DNA from: Mycolicibacterium fluoranthenivorans
GTDB lineage: Bacteria; Actinomycetota; Actinomycetes; Mycobacteriales; Mycobacteriaceae
Direction: 5' to 3'
NCBI RefSeq assembly: GCF_011758805.1
Contig: NZ_JAANOW010000001.1
Span: forward strand, 3,038,001-3,102,000
Length of the DNA stretch: 64,000 bases
Below, one piece after another: positions 27,100 through 36,501 of the stretch. The position numbers and the translations under genes are program-made. A model generated the notes under the pieces. It saw only the letters and a program-made list of their open reading frames with translations. It ran no database searches and was not told the origin of the DNA. The first letter of the stretch is position 1, and the number at the start of each line of letters is the position of its first letter.

Positions 27100-30000
27100 A
27101 TGAGCTCATCCTTCGTGCACCTGCACAACCACACCGAATACTCGATGCTCGACGGTGCGGCGAAGGTCAAACCGATGATCGCCGAGGCGCAGCGCCTCGA
27201 GATGCCCGCGATCGGGATGACCGACCACGGAAACATGTTCGGTGCCAGTGAGTTCTACAACAAGGCCACCGATGCGGGTATCAAGCCGATCATCGGCATC
27301 GAGGCGTACATCGCTCCCGGGTCCCGGTTCAACACCAAGCGCATCACCTGGGGCGACCCGGGACAGAAGGGTGACGACGTCTCGGGTAGCGGTTCCTACA
27401 CCCATATGACGATGGTCGCCGAGAATGCGACCGGGCTGCGCAACCTGTTCAAGCTGTCGTCGTTGGCCTCCTTCGAGGGGCAGCTCGGCAAGTGGTCGCG
27501 GATGGACGCCGAACTGATCGCCGAGAATGCCGAGGGCATCATCGCGACGACGGGGTGCCCGTCCGGCGAGGTGCAGACCCGGCTGCGGCTCGGACACCAG
27601 AAAGAGGCGGTCGAGGCGGCGGCCAAGTGGCAGGACATCTTCGGCAAGGACAACTTCTTCCTGGAGTTGATGGACCACGGCATCGAGATCGAGCGCCGGG
27701 TCCGCGAAGGGCTGCTCGAGATCGGCCGCAAGCTGGGTATCCCGCCGCTGGCCACCAACGACTGCCACTACGTGACGCGCGAGGCCTCTCACAACCACGA
27801 GGCCCTGCTGTGCATCCAGACCGGCAAGACGCTCTCGGATCCGGCCCGATTCAAGTTCGACGGCGACGGTTACTACCTGAAATCTGCCGCCGATATGCGG
27901 GCGTTATGGGACCCGCAGGTTCCGGGGGCCTGTGATTCCACCTTGCTCATCGCCGAGCGGGTGCAGCCCTACGCCGATGTGTGGACCCCCCGCGACCGCA
28001 TGCCGGTGTTCCCGGTGCCGGAAGGTCACGACCAGGCCAGCTGGCTGCGCCACGAGGTCCTGGCCGGTCTGAACCGCAGGTTCCCCGACGGCGTGCCGCC
28101 GGAGTACCTCGAGCGGGCCGACTACGAGATCAAGGTCATCTGCGACAAGGGCTTCCCGTCCTACTTCCTGATCGTGGCCGACCTCATCAGCTACGCCCAG
28201 TCGGTCAACATCCGGGTCGGGCCGGGCCGTGGTTCGGCGGCCGGGTCGCTGGTGGCCTACGCCATGGGCATCACCAATATCGACCCGATACCGCACGGTC
28301 TGCTGTTCGAGCGCTTCCTGAACCCGGAACGCCCGTCGGCCCCCGATATCGATATCGACTTCGACGACCGTCGCCGCGGTGAGATGGTGCGCTACGCCTC
28401 GGAGCGGTGGGGCAGCGACCGGGTGGCCCAGGTCATCACCTTCGGCACCATCAAAACGAAAGCGGCGCTGAAGGACTCGGCTCGTGTGCACTACGGCCAG
28501 CCCGGTTTCGCGATCGCCGACCGGATCACCAAGGCGCTACCCCCGCCGATCATGGCCAAGGACATCTCCGTGGCCGGGATCACCGATCCCACCCACGAGC
28601 GCTACAAAGAGGCCGCCGAGGTCCGCGCCCTGATCGACACCGATCCGGACGTCCGCACCATCTACGAGACGGCGCGCGGACTGGAAGGGCTGGTCCGCAA
28701 CGCCGGCGTGCACGCCTGTGCCGTCGTCATGAGTTCCGAGCCGCTCGTCGACGCCATCCCGATGTGGAAGCGGGCGCAGGACGGCGCGATCATCACCGGC
28801 TGGGACTACCCCTCGTGTGAGGCCATCGGCCTGCTGAAGATGGACTTCCTGGGGCTGCGCAACCTCACCGTCATCGGTGATGCCCTGGAGAACATCAAGG
28901 CCAACCGCGGGATCGATCTGGACATGGATCACCTTCCGCTCGATGATCCGGCCACCTACGAATTGCTTTCCCGCGGAGACACTCTGGGTGTGTTCCAGCT
29001 CGACGGCGGACCCATGCGGGACCTGCTGCGCCGGATGCAGCCCACCGGGTTCAACGATATCGTCGCCGTGCTGGCGCTCTACCGGCCCGGCCCGATGGGC
29101 ATGAATGCGCACAACGACTACGCCGACCGTAAGAACGGCCGTCAGCCGATCAAACCCATCCACCCCGAATTGGAGGAACCGCTCAAGGAGATCCTGGCCG
29201 AGACCTACGGCCTGATCGTCTACCAGGAGCAGATCATGTTCATCGCCCAGAAGGTGGCCTCGTACACCATGGGCAAGGCCGACGCGCTGCGTAAGGCCAT
29301 GGGCAAGAAGAAGCTTGAGGTGCTCGAGGCCGAGTACAAGGGCTTCAAGGAGGGGATGACGGCCAACGGCTTCTCCGAGGCCGCGGTGAAGGCGTTGTGG
29401 GACACCATCCTTCCCTTCGCCGGCTACGCGTTCAACAAGTCGCACGCCGCGGGCTACGGGCTGGTGTCGTTCTGGACGGCCTACCTGAAGGCGAATTTCC
29501 AGGCCGAGTACATGGCGGGCCTGCTGACCTCCGTAGGCGATGACAAGGACAAGGCCGCGGTATACCTGTCGGATTGCCGCCGTCTCGGGATCACGGTGCT
29601 ACCACCGGATGTCAACGAATCGGTGCACAACTTCGCCTCGGTCGGCCAGGACATCCGCTACGGCCTCGGTGGTGTGCGCAACGTCGGTGGCAACGTGGTG
29701 CAGTCGATCATCAACGGGCGCAAGGAGAAGGGGAAGTACACCGACTTCTCCGACTACCTGAACAAGATCGACATCACCGCGTGCAACAAGAAGGTGACGG
29801 AATCCCTGATCAAGGCGGGGGCGTTCGACTCGCTCGGCCATCCGCGCAAGGGCCTGTTCCTGGTACATGCCGACGCCGTGGACTCGGTGCTGGGCACCAA
29901 GAAGGCCGAGGCCATCGGCCAGTTCGATCTGTTCGGCGGCGGCGACGCCGACACCGGCATCGAGTCGGTGTTCGCCATCCCGGTGCCCGACGGCGAGTGG

Positions 30001-30636
30001 GAGGACAAACACAAGCTCGCCCTGGAACGGGAGATGCTGGGTCTCTACGTGTCCGGTCATCCGCTCGACGGGGTGGCGCATCTGCTGAGTGCCCAGGTCG
30101 ACACCCAGATCCCGGCGATCCTGGAAGGCGATATCGCCAACGACACCCAGGTGCGCATCGGTGGCATCCTGGCTTCGGTCAACCGACGGGTGAACAAGAA
30201 CGGATTGCCCTGGGCCTCGGCGCAATTGGAGGATCTCACCGGCGGTATCGAGGTGCTGTTCTTCCCGCAGACCTATTCGGCGTTCGGTGCCGATATCGCT
30301 GACGACGCCGTGGTGCTGGTCGGAGCCAAGGTGGCCATTCGCGATGACCGGATCTCGCTGATCGCCAATGACCTTGTGGTGCCGGACTTCTCGAATGCGC
30401 AGGCCGATCGGCCGCTGGCGCTCAGCTTGCCCACCCGGCAGTGCACGGTGGACAAGGTCACTGCGCTCAAGCAGGTGCTGGCCCGCCATCCCGGTGTGGC
30501 ACAGGTTCATCTGCGTTTGATCAGTGGGGAACGCATCACCACCCTGGAGCTGGACCAGTCGCTGCGGGTGACCCCGTCCTCGGCCTTGATGGGCGATCTG
30601 AAGGCCCTGCTCGGCCCGGGCTGCCTGGGCGGCTGA
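27100..30636 (+). CDS. dnaE1: DNA polymerase III alpha subunit
   Basis: The 1178-residue replicative polymerase. The N-terminal PHP domain keeps its metal ligands ([22 protein letters not shown]), and in mycobacterial DnaE1 this domain supplies proofreading. The palm has [10 protein letters not shown] and PDIDIDFDD (near residue 415) with catalytic aspartates. Fingers and an HhH domain follow, then an OB fold ([15 protein letters not shown]). The length matches Rv1547 (1184). Translation starts at ATG 27100, divergent from the ABC exporter. A possible terminator follows the stop. Confidence 0.98.
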   Translation: MSSSFVHLHNHTEYSMLDGAAKVKPMIAEAQRLEMPAIGMTDHGNMFGASEFYNKATDAGIKPIIGIEAYIAPGSRFNTKRITWGDPGQKGDDVSGSGSYTHMTMVAENATGLRNLFKLSSLASFEGQLGKWSRMDAELIAENAEGIIATTGCPSGEVQTRLRLGHQKEAVEAAAKWQDIFGKDNFFLELMDHGIEIERRVREGLLEIGRKLGIPPLATNDCHYVTREASHNHEALLCIQTGKTLSDPARFKFDGDGYYLKSAADMRALWDPQVPGACDSTLLIAERVQPYADVWTPRDRMPVFPVPEGHDQASWLRHEVLAGLNRRFPDGVPPEYLERADYEIKVICDKGFPSYFLIVADLISYAQSVNIRVGPGRGSAAGSLVAYAMGITNIDPIPHGLLFERFLNPERPSAPDIDIDFDDRRRGEMVRYASERWGSDRVAQVITFGTIKTKAALKDSARVHYGQPGFAIADRITKALPPPIMAKDISVAGITDPTHERYKEAAEVRALIDTDPDVRTIYETARGLEGLVRNAGVHACAVVMSSEPLVDAIPMWKRAQDGAIITGWDYPSCEAIGLLKMDFLGLRNLTVIGDALENIKANRGIDLDMDHLPLDDPATYELLSRGDTLGVFQLDGGPMRDLLRRMQPTGFNDIVAVLALYRPGPMGMNAHNDYADRKNGRQPIKPIHPELEEPLKEILAETYGLIVYQEQIMFIAQKVASYTMGKADALRKAMGKKKLEVLEAEYKGFKEGMTANGFSEAAVKALWDTILPFAGYAFNKSHAAGYGLVSFWTAYLKANFQAEYMAGLLTSVGDDKDKAAVYLSDCRRLGITVLPPDVNESVHNFASVGQDIRYGLGGVRNVGGNVVQSIINGRKEKGKYTDFSDYLNKIDITACNKKVTESLIKAGAFDSLGHPRKGLFLVHADAVDSVLGTKKAEAIGQFDLFGGGDADTGIESVFAIPVPDGEWEDKHKLALEREMLGLYVSGHPLDGVAHLLSAQVDTQIPAILEGDIANDTQVRIGGILASVNRRVNKNGLPWASAQLEDLTGGIEVLFFPQTYSAFGADIADDAVVLVGAKVAIRDDRISLIANDLVVPDFSNAQADRPLALSLPTRQCTVDKVTALKQVLARHPGVAQVHLRLISGERITTLELDQSLRVTPSSALMGDLKALLGPGCLGG

Positions 30637-30640
30637 CGAC

Positions 30641-30657
30641 GGCCCCCGTGGGGAGCC
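30641..30657 (+). terminator. Possible terminator hairpin after dnaE1
   Basis: GGCCCC and GGGAGCC can form a GC-rich stem with loop CGTG and one bulged A, followed by GGTCTTTG. The T-tract is short, so this is a weak intrinsic terminator candidate. The 185-nt gap to 30822 is otherwise relatively AT-rich and holds no gene I recognise. Confidence 0.4.
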
Positions 30658-30821
30658 GGTCTTTGCGGTGCGAAAAATTAGGCGCCGTAATATTTGCTGC
30701 CGCAAGCAATATGCACATATTGCCGTGGTGTCGGTGGGCTGCTAAGTTCACTCGCGATAGCTGGTGTCACTGACTGGGGAGTCAGGGGCGGCATGCGCCT
30801 ATCGGCACGGGGGGAGCTGCA

Positions 30822-31301
30822 ATGTCCGTACGCACCGTGCGCATCATCTTCGTTGTCACCGTGCTGTGGGTTGTGGTGCTGCAGTACGTCCTGTTTGCCC
30901 TCTGGCGGGGGGAGATATATCCCGCGTTGGCTTTGCCCGGCTTTCCGGCGAAATGCCCGGGGTGTCCGCTCGAAACCGGGGAGCCGACCGGCAAAGAACC
31001 GACACTGCGGGTCCTGTTCGCGGACGGGCACACCCAAGAGGTTCCGGTGCAGAATCTCATGCCGCCCGGACCGAAGGTGCGCCTCATGGTCGTCTTCTCC
31101 GCGTTCGAGGATGATTCGCTGCGAAAGGATCCGAACGCGGTGAACTGGTTCCGGTCGAGAATTGCCGACCTGTTCCCCGGCGAACCGGCGGTCGGCGCGG
31201 ATATCGTGTGGCGCAAGGCAACCTATAAAGCGGCCGACGCCTCGAAAACCGAATATCAACCGCTGCACACGACGCGGATCGTGTTCGGGCCCTCGGCATG
31301 A
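30822..31301 (+). CDS. Single-pass membrane protein with extracytoplasmic CPGC motif, HTTM partner
   Basis: A 159-residue protein with one N-terminal membrane helix (about 7-28) and the rest predicted outside the membrane. The segment GFPAKCPGCPLE (CxxC) follows the helix; a mixed alpha/beta region comes next. GGGGGAG about 6 nt before ATG 30822 is a good ribosome-binding site. The stop overlaps the start of the HTTM gene (ATGA), so the two are translationally coupled. One-TM partners next to HTTM/VKGC-like proteins are common; SdpA next to SdpB is a known analogue by arrangement only. The function is not known. Confidence 0.75.
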   Translation: MSVRTVRIIFVVTVLWVVVLQYVLFALWRGEIYPALALPGFPAKCPGCPLETGEPTGKEPTLRVLFADGHTQEVPVQNLMPPGPKVRLMVVFSAFEDDSLRKDPNAVNWFRSRIADLFPGEPAVGADIVWRKATYKAADASKTEYQPLHTTRIVFGPSA

Positions 31302-32416
31302 GAATCGCCGAGAGATTCGATCGATGGGTCGAGACCGGTCCGTTCACCTCGGCAGACCTGGGCATCTATCGCATCGTCTATGCCCTGTGCGCGTTGTTCA
31401 CCGCACCCGATATCACCTGGCTGGGCCGGCAGCCGGACTTCCTGTTCCACGCACCGCCCGGCCCACTGCGTCTCCTTTCCGGATTTCCCTCACCCACCGC
31501 GCTTCTCGCCCTGGAAGTGCTCCGTACGGTGGCGCTGATCCTGCTGGGGCTGGGTCTGTGGACGAAGTTCGCCTCGATCTTCACGTGGCTGATGCTCTCC
31601 CTCACGTATGGCTTGATCTACTGCATGGGCAATATCGACCACAACATCTTGGTGGTCATCGTCCCGCTGGTGCTGGCCTTCGCCCATTGGGGAGATCGTT
31701 TTTCCCTCGATGCCCTGCGGTGTCGTAGAGAGCCTCTGCCGCAACGGCAATGGCCGCTACGGCTACTGGCGATCCTGGTCGGGTGGGCCTGGTTCGTGGC
31801 CGCCGCCACCAAACTCCTGACGGGGTGGCTGTCCTGGTCGAGCGAAGCGGCGCGGGGCTATTTCGTGATCAAATACCTGACCGTCGGCCGGCAGGTCGGG
31901 TTGGCGGACTGGGTCGCCGGCCACGATTCGCGTGTCGCGTGGGAACTTCTCGACTGGGTGACGGTGATCTTCGAGTTCTCGATCCTGCTTGCGGTGCCGT
32001 GGTGGCGCGCGTTTCGCATCACCCTGGCCATCGCGACGATCTTTCATCTGAGCGTCCTGCTGATCATGAACATCGATTTCAATGCCGCCGTGGTGGCCTA
32101 CGGCGCCTTCGTGTCGTGGACCGCGGTGGCACGCAGGACGGGGGCGGCCCGGCTGTTCGCCGCGGCGCGGGCGGGGGAGCCGGGCCGCGTGCTGGGTTCC
32201 GGCCGGCGCGCTTACCCGGTACTCGTCCTGGCCGGGGTCACCGTCGGTGCCGTGGCGTGGTTTCTCATGGTCGATCCGGTGGGCAGCATCTCGACCGGAC
32301 TCATCGCCGGCACCGTGGTCATCGTGCTCGGAGCGGTGATCGGGACGTCCTATCTGGCGATCGAGGTGAAATCGATCCTCGGCATCGGTTCGCGCGAATT
32401 CACTTCAGCACGTTGA
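31298..32416 (+). CDS. HTTM (vitamin K-dependent carboxylase-like) membrane protein
   Basis: A 372-residue protein with eight or more helices. The N-terminal DRWVETGPFTSADLGIYRI and the later GNIDHNILVVIVPLVLAF are typical of HTTM domain proteins, the bacterial relatives of vitamin K-dependent gamma-carboxylase and of SdpB. Their chemistry in bacteria is mostly undefined. It overlaps the upstream CPGC protein by 4 nt, implying a two-protein membrane complex. Its end overlaps the convergent gene at 32400 by 17 nt. Confidence 0.78.
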   Translation: MRIAERFDRWVETGPFTSADLGIYRIVYALCALFTAPDITWLGRQPDFLFHAPPGPLRLLSGFPSPTALLALEVLRTVALILLGLGLWTKFASIFTWLMLSLTYGLIYCMGNIDHNILVVIVPLVLAFAHWGDRFSLDALRCRREPLPQRQWPLRLLAILVGWAWFVAAATKLLTGWLSWSSEAARGYFVIKYLTVGRQVGLADWVAGHDSRVAWELLDWVTVIFEFSILLAVPWWRAFRITLAIATIFHLSVLLIMNIDFNAAVVAYGAFVSWTAVARRTGAARLFAAARAGEPGRVLGSGRRAYPVLVLAGVTVGAVAWFLMVDPVGSISTGLIAGTVVIVLGAVIGTSYLAIEVKSILGIGSREFTSAR

Positions 32417-33134
32417 CCGCGCGGGCGATGACCAGGGCGATGGTGGACATCGCGACCGAGGCCTGCACGGTCATCATCAACTTGGCCCAGCGCGCCAGCG
32501 GCATGGTGTCGGTGGGGGAGAAGGCCACCACGTTGGTGAAGCTGACGTACATATAGTCGACGAAGGTCGGGCGCCAGTCGGGTTTGGCCTTGTCGGGATC
32601 CGTCATCTGCGGGAACAGGAAATCCGGGTAGGGCTGCTCGACGGCGTGCCGGGCGAACGGCCCACCGCGGTCGAGTTCCCAGTACCACAACGCGAAGGCC
32701 AGGATGTTGGTGACGAAGATGGCTCCGCCACTGCCCAGCAGGACGGCCGCGTCGTTGCTCACGTCGCCCCGCAGGATCCAGTAGTCCAGCATCACGGCGG
32801 ACGCGGTGTTGTCGACGGTGATGGCGGCGGTCAGGGCAAGACTGCCCCAGCGGGCGGCGGTGGTGCGCCGGGACAGCCGCAGCGGGTTGATCGCCACCAG
32901 GAGGACCACCAGCATCAGTTCCATGGCCAGCAGCGGCCACCGCGGCACCACGGTGTAGCGGTCGGGCACGGCGCGCTGCAGCGCGACGGCCAGCAGGATT
33001 GCCACGAGCACGGGCAGCCGGCTCTCCGGCTCACCGGGGCGCAGCCACGACGGCACATGATGTTCGGCGCCCGAGGCGATACGCTCCGCCCGCTTGACGA
33101 ACGCTTCGGCCGGCGTCTGCGGTGTCGGTTCCAT
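32400..33134 (-). CDS. DUF1345-like membrane protein with channel-like C-terminus
   Basis: A 244-residue protein from ATG 33134, with a soluble N-terminus of about 40 residues, then helices near 44-60, 66-85, 98-118, 130-150 and 215-240. The last segments (DYMYVSFTNVVAFSPTDTMPL, then a long helix) resemble the pore-helix/selectivity-loop layout of two-TM ion channels, and the protein resembles DUF1345 members. Ion transport is only an inference. The frame continues upstream to 33359, but ATG 33134 gives the compact product. Confidence 0.7.
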   Translation of the reverse strand: MEPTPQTPAEAFVKRAERIASGAEHHVPSWLRPGEPESRLPVLVAILLAVALQRAVPDRYTVVPRWPLLAMELMLVVLLVAINPLRLSRRTTAARWGSLALTAAITVDNTASAVMLDYWILRGDVSNDAAVLLGSGGAIFVTNILAFALWYWELDRGGPFARHAVEQPYPDFLFPQMTDPDKAKPDWRPTFVDYMYVSFTNVVAFSPTDTMPLARWAKLMMTVQASVAMSTIALVIARAVNVLK

Positions 33135-33163
33135 CGGATCAGTGTGGCGGCTGATCCTGGTGA

Positions 33164-33352
33164 TCAGTGCGTAACGGCGCCGAGCAGGATCCAGGTGAAC
33201 GCGGCGACGGCCGCCGCGGTCAGCACTGCGGCAGCCGCGCTCGCCGAGACCGCGCCGACGACCACCAGTGCCAGCACGCCCAGCAGCAGTGCGATCAGCT
33301 TGTACGTGGGCCAGGGCACCCCGGCGATACGTACTTCGGGTGGTGCGGCCAT
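33164..33352 (-). CDS. Small two-helix membrane protein
   Basis: A 62-residue protein from ATG 33352 with two hydrophobic helices (about 14-35 and 38-60) rich in Ala/Val/Leu. It lies 29 nt upstream of the DUF1345-like gene on the same strand and may be its partner. No family was recognised. The 147 nt between it and ilvA contain no other gene. Confidence 0.6.
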   Translation of the reverse strand: MAAPPEVRIAGVPWPTYKLIALLLGVLALVVVGAVSASAAAAVLTAAAVAAFTWILLGAVTH

Positions 33353-33499
33353 AAGGCAACGATAGCTCGCAACCCAGAGTTCGGACAACCGAAACCTTGG
33401 ATCGGGGCCTCGTGTCGCCTACCGTCCTGGCGCGAGCCTGCGCAAACCGGTCCCGATGGGTGATTTCCGCTGTCCGAGCTGCAGTGGCACCATGAAGCG

Positions 33500-34786
33500 G
33501 TGTCTGCCGAACTGAGCCAGGATTCCCGTCGAACGCCGCTGACCGTGTCAGCGGCGGACATCGATGACGCGGCTCAGCGAATTTCCGGAGTGGTCACCAA
33601 GAGCCCACTGCAATTCAGTGATCGGCTGTCGGCCATCACCGGCGCGCAGGTGTACCTCAAGCGCGAGGATCTGCAGGCCGTGCGGTCCTACAAGCTGCGC
33701 GGTGCCTACAACCTGCTGATGCAACTCTCGCCGGAGGAACTGGCGGCCGGCGTGGTGTGTTCCTCGGCCGGTAATCATGCCCAGGGGTTCGCCCTGGCCT
33801 GCCGGTCCATGGGCGTACACGGCCGGGTGTACGTGCCGGCCAAGACGCCCAAACAGAAGCGCGACCGGATCCGCTACCACGGCGGCGAGTACATCGACTT
33901 GATCGTCGGCGGCAAGACCTACGACCTGGCCGCGGCGGCCGCGATCGACGATGTGGCCCGCACCGGTGCCACCCTCGTCCCGCCGTATGACGACCCGCGC
34001 ACCATCGCCGGGCAGGGCACCATCGCCGCGGAGATCCTGGAACAGCTGCCCGCCGAACCCGACCTGGTCATCGTGCCGGTCGGCGGTGGCGGCTGCATCT
34101 CCGGGATCACCACCTACCTGTCCGAGCGCACCACCAATTCGGCGGTGCTCGGTGTGGAACCCGCCGGCGCGGCCTCGATGATGGCGGCGCTGGCGGCGGG
34201 TGAACCGGTGACGCTCGAGCATGTGGACCAGTTCGTCGACGGTGCGGCCGTGGCGCGCGCCGGTACCCATACCTATGCCGCGTTGGCCGCGGCGGGGGAC
34301 ATGGTGTCGATCACCTCGGTGGACGAGGGCGCGGTGTGTACCGCGATGCTGGATCTCTATCAGAACGAGGGCATCATCGCCGAGCCGGCGGGGGCCCTGT
34401 CGGTCGCGGCGCTGCTTGAGTCGGGCATCGAGCCGGGGTCGACGGTGGTGTGCATCATCTCCGGCGGCAACAACGACGTGTCCCGTTATGGCGAGGTCCT
34501 GGAGCGTTCGCTGGTGCATCTGGGCCTGAAGCACTACTTCCTGGTCGACTTCCCGCAGGAACCCGGTGCGCTGCGCAACTTCCTCGACGGCGTCCTCGGC
34601 CCCAACGACGACATCACGTTGTTCGAGTACGTCAAGCGCAACAACCGGGAGACGGGCGAGGCGCTGGTGGGCATCGAGATGGGGTCGGCCACCGATCTCG
34701 ACGGCCTGCTGCTGCGAATGCGCGAATCAGACTGCCACATCGAGCGTCTGGAGCCCGGTTCGCCGACCTACCGCTACCTGACCTAG
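33500..34786 (+). CDS. ilvA: Threonine dehydratase (threonine ammonia-lyase)
   Basis: A 428-residue PLP enzyme that converts threonine to 2-oxobutanoate and ammonia, the first committed step of isoleucine synthesis. The PLP lysine is K65 in VRSYKLRGAYN; SSAGNHAQGFA binds the phosphate, and PVGGGGCISG is the glycine loop. The C-terminal 80 residues (KHYFLVDFPQEPGALRNFLD) are one ACT-like regulatory domain, as in short-form IlvA. Rv1559 has nearly the same length. The GTG start at 33500 is followed by a variable N-terminus. It is convergent with treZ, overlapping by 4 nt. Confidence 0.97.
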   Translation: MSAELSQDSRRTPLTVSAADIDDAAQRISGVVTKSPLQFSDRLSAITGAQVYLKREDLQAVRSYKLRGAYNLLMQLSPEELAAGVVCSSAGNHAQGFALACRSMGVHGRVYVPAKTPKQKRDRIRYHGGEYIDLIVGGKTYDLAAAAAIDDVARTGATLVPPYDDPRTIAGQGTIAAEILEQLPAEPDLVIVPVGGGGCISGITTYLSERTTNSAVLGVEPAGAASMMAALAAGEPVTLEHVDQFVDGAAVARAGTHTYAALAAAGDMVSITSVDEGAVCTAMLDLYQNEGIIAEPAGALSVAALLESGIEPGSTVVCIISGGNNDVSRYGEVLERSLVHLGLKHYFLVDFPQEPGALRNFLDGVLGPNDDITLFEYVKRNNRETGEALVGIEMGSATDLDGLLLRMRESDCHIERLEPGSPTYRYLT

Positions 34787-36501
34787 TCGGTGCTGCGCAG
34801 CACCGCGAACGACTGTCCCGGCAGGCGGGTGCCGGAGCCGTCCGGGGCGGGGGTGTCGGATGCCAGCACCGTGGTCCCGGCCACCGGAACCGTCACCGCG
34901 TCGGTGCCGAGGTTGCAGGCCACCGCCAGCGCGCCGCGGTACATGACGATCCAGCGGGCATCCTCGTCGTAGTCGACGCGCAGATGGGTCAGCCACGGGT
35001 CGGCGAAGTCGGGTTCGTGGTGCCGCAAGGCGATCAGGCCGCGGTAGAGCTCCAGCAGGCGGGCGTGCTCGCCGGTGGTCAGCTCGTCCCAGTTCAGCTT
35101 GGACCGCTCGAAGGTGGCCGGGTCCTGGGGGTCGGGGATCTCGTCGGCATCCCACCCGTGCGCGGCGAACTCGGCCTTGCGGCCCTCGGCGGTGGCCCGG
35201 CCCAACTCGGGCTCCGGGTGTGAGCTGAAGAACTGGAACGGGCTCGACGATCCCCATTCCTCACCCATGAACAGCATCGCCGTGTAGGGCGAGCCAAGTG
35301 CCAGAGCGGCTTTCACCGCGAGCTGGCCGAAGGTCAGATTCTGCGACGGCCGGTCCCCGACGGCCCGGTTGCCCACCTGGTCATGGGTGAGGGTGTAGGC
35401 CAGCAGCCGGGTGGCAGGGATCGCGGTGATATCCAGCGGCCGGCCGTGCCGACGATGCCGGAACGACGAGTAGGTGCCGGCGTGGAAGTAGCCGTGCGTC
35501 AGGGTCTGGGCCAGGGTCTGCAGGGAGCCGAAATCGCGGTAGTAGCCTTGCCGTTCACCCGAGACCGCGGTGTGGATGGCGTGGTGGATATCGTCGTCCC
35601 ACTGCGCGGTCATCCCGAGCCCGCCCCGGTCGCGGGGGGTGATCAGCCGCGGATCGTTGCGGTCGCTCTCGGCGATCAGCGACAGCGGGCGGCCCAGTTC
35701 TGTTGCCAGCGCCTCGGTTTCGCCGGCCAGCTCTTCCAGGATGTGGATCGCGGTGGTGTCCACCAGTGCGTGCACCGCGTCCAGCCGCAGGCCGTCCGCA
35801 CCGAAGACACGCATCCAGCGCAGCGCGCAGTCCAGGATGTAGCGGCGCACCTCGTCGGCGTCGGCGTCGGCGATGTTGATCGATTCGCCCCACGGGTTGC
35901 TGCCCGTCGACAGGTAGGGCCCGAACCGCGGCAGGTAGTTGCCGGAGGGTCCGAGATGGTTGAACACGGCGTCGATCAGCACGCCGAGGCCGCGGGCGTG
36001 GCAGGCATCCACGAAGCGCAGCAGTCCATCCGGCCCGCCGTAGGGTTCGTGCACGGCGTACCACAGCACACCGTCGTAACCCCAGCCGTGCGTGCCGCCG
36101 AAAGCGTTGACCGGCATCACCTCGACGAAGTCGACGCCGAGCCGGACCAGATGGTCCAGCTTCTCGATGGCCGCGTCGAACGTGCCCGCGGGGGTGAACG
36201 TGCCCAGATGCAGTTCGTAGATCACGGCACCTTCGACGGACCGTCCGGCCCACGGGGCCGGAGCGGCCTGCGGTTCCCACAGGGCCGACGGCGCATGCAC
36301 GCCGTCGGGTTGGCGTGCCGAACGCGGATCCGGCAGCACCGTCTCGTCGTCGTCGAGGACGAAACCGTACCGGCTTGTGGGCCGGGCCGGCACGTCCGCA
36401 CGCCACCAGCCGTCCGCACCGCGGGTCATCGGGTGCACTACCCCGTCGACATCGAGGCGGACCAGTTCGGGGCGTGGCGCCCACACGGCGAAGGCGGTCA
36501 T
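34783..36501 (-). CDS. treZ: Malto-oligosyltrehalose trehalohydrolase
   Basis: A 572-residue GH13 enzyme that releases trehalose from maltooligosyl-trehalose. It has an N-terminal CBM48-like domain (FAVWAPRPELVRLDV), then a barrel with GVLIDAVFNHLGPSGNY, ADGLRLDAVHAL (nucleophile Asp), LIAESDRNDPRL (acid Glu) and LTHDQVGNRA. It is the last gene of treX-treY-treZ and overlaps treY by 4 nt. The TreXYZ route makes trehalose from glycogen-like glucan in the cytoplasm, supplying mycolate carriers and stress protectant. Confidence 0.97.
   Translation of the reverse strand: MTAFAVWAPRPELVRLDVDGVVHPMTRGADGWWRADVPARPTSRYGFVLDDDETVLPDPRSARQPDGVHAPSALWEPQAAPAPWAGRSVEGAVIYELHLGTFTPAGTFDAAIEKLDHLVRLGVDFVEVMPVNAFGGTHGWGYDGVLWYAVHEPYGGPDGLLRFVDACHARGLGVLIDAVFNHLGPSGNYLPRFGPYLSTGSNPWGESINIADADADEVRRYILDCALRWMRVFGADGLRLDAVHALVDTTAIHILEELAGETEALATELGRPLSLIAESDRNDPRLITPRDRGGLGMTAQWDDDIHHAIHTAVSGERQGYYRDFGSLQTLAQTLTHGYFHAGTYSSFRHRRHGRPLDITAIPATRLLAYTLTHDQVGNRAVGDRPSQNLTFGQLAVKAALALGSPYTAMLFMGEEWGSSSPFQFFSSHPEPELGRATAEGRKAEFAAHGWDADEIPDPQDPATFERSKLNWDELTTGEHARLLELYRGLIALRHHEPDFADPWLTHLRVDYDEDARWIVMYRGALAVACNLGTDAVTVPVAGTTVLASDTPAPDGSGTRLPGQSFAVLRSTD

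Noticed and set aside
31830..31855. GAGCGAAGCGGC-like string
   Set aside because: Lies inside the HTTM coding sequence (SSEAARG) and lacks the flanking GGG and CGAC of the dispersed element.
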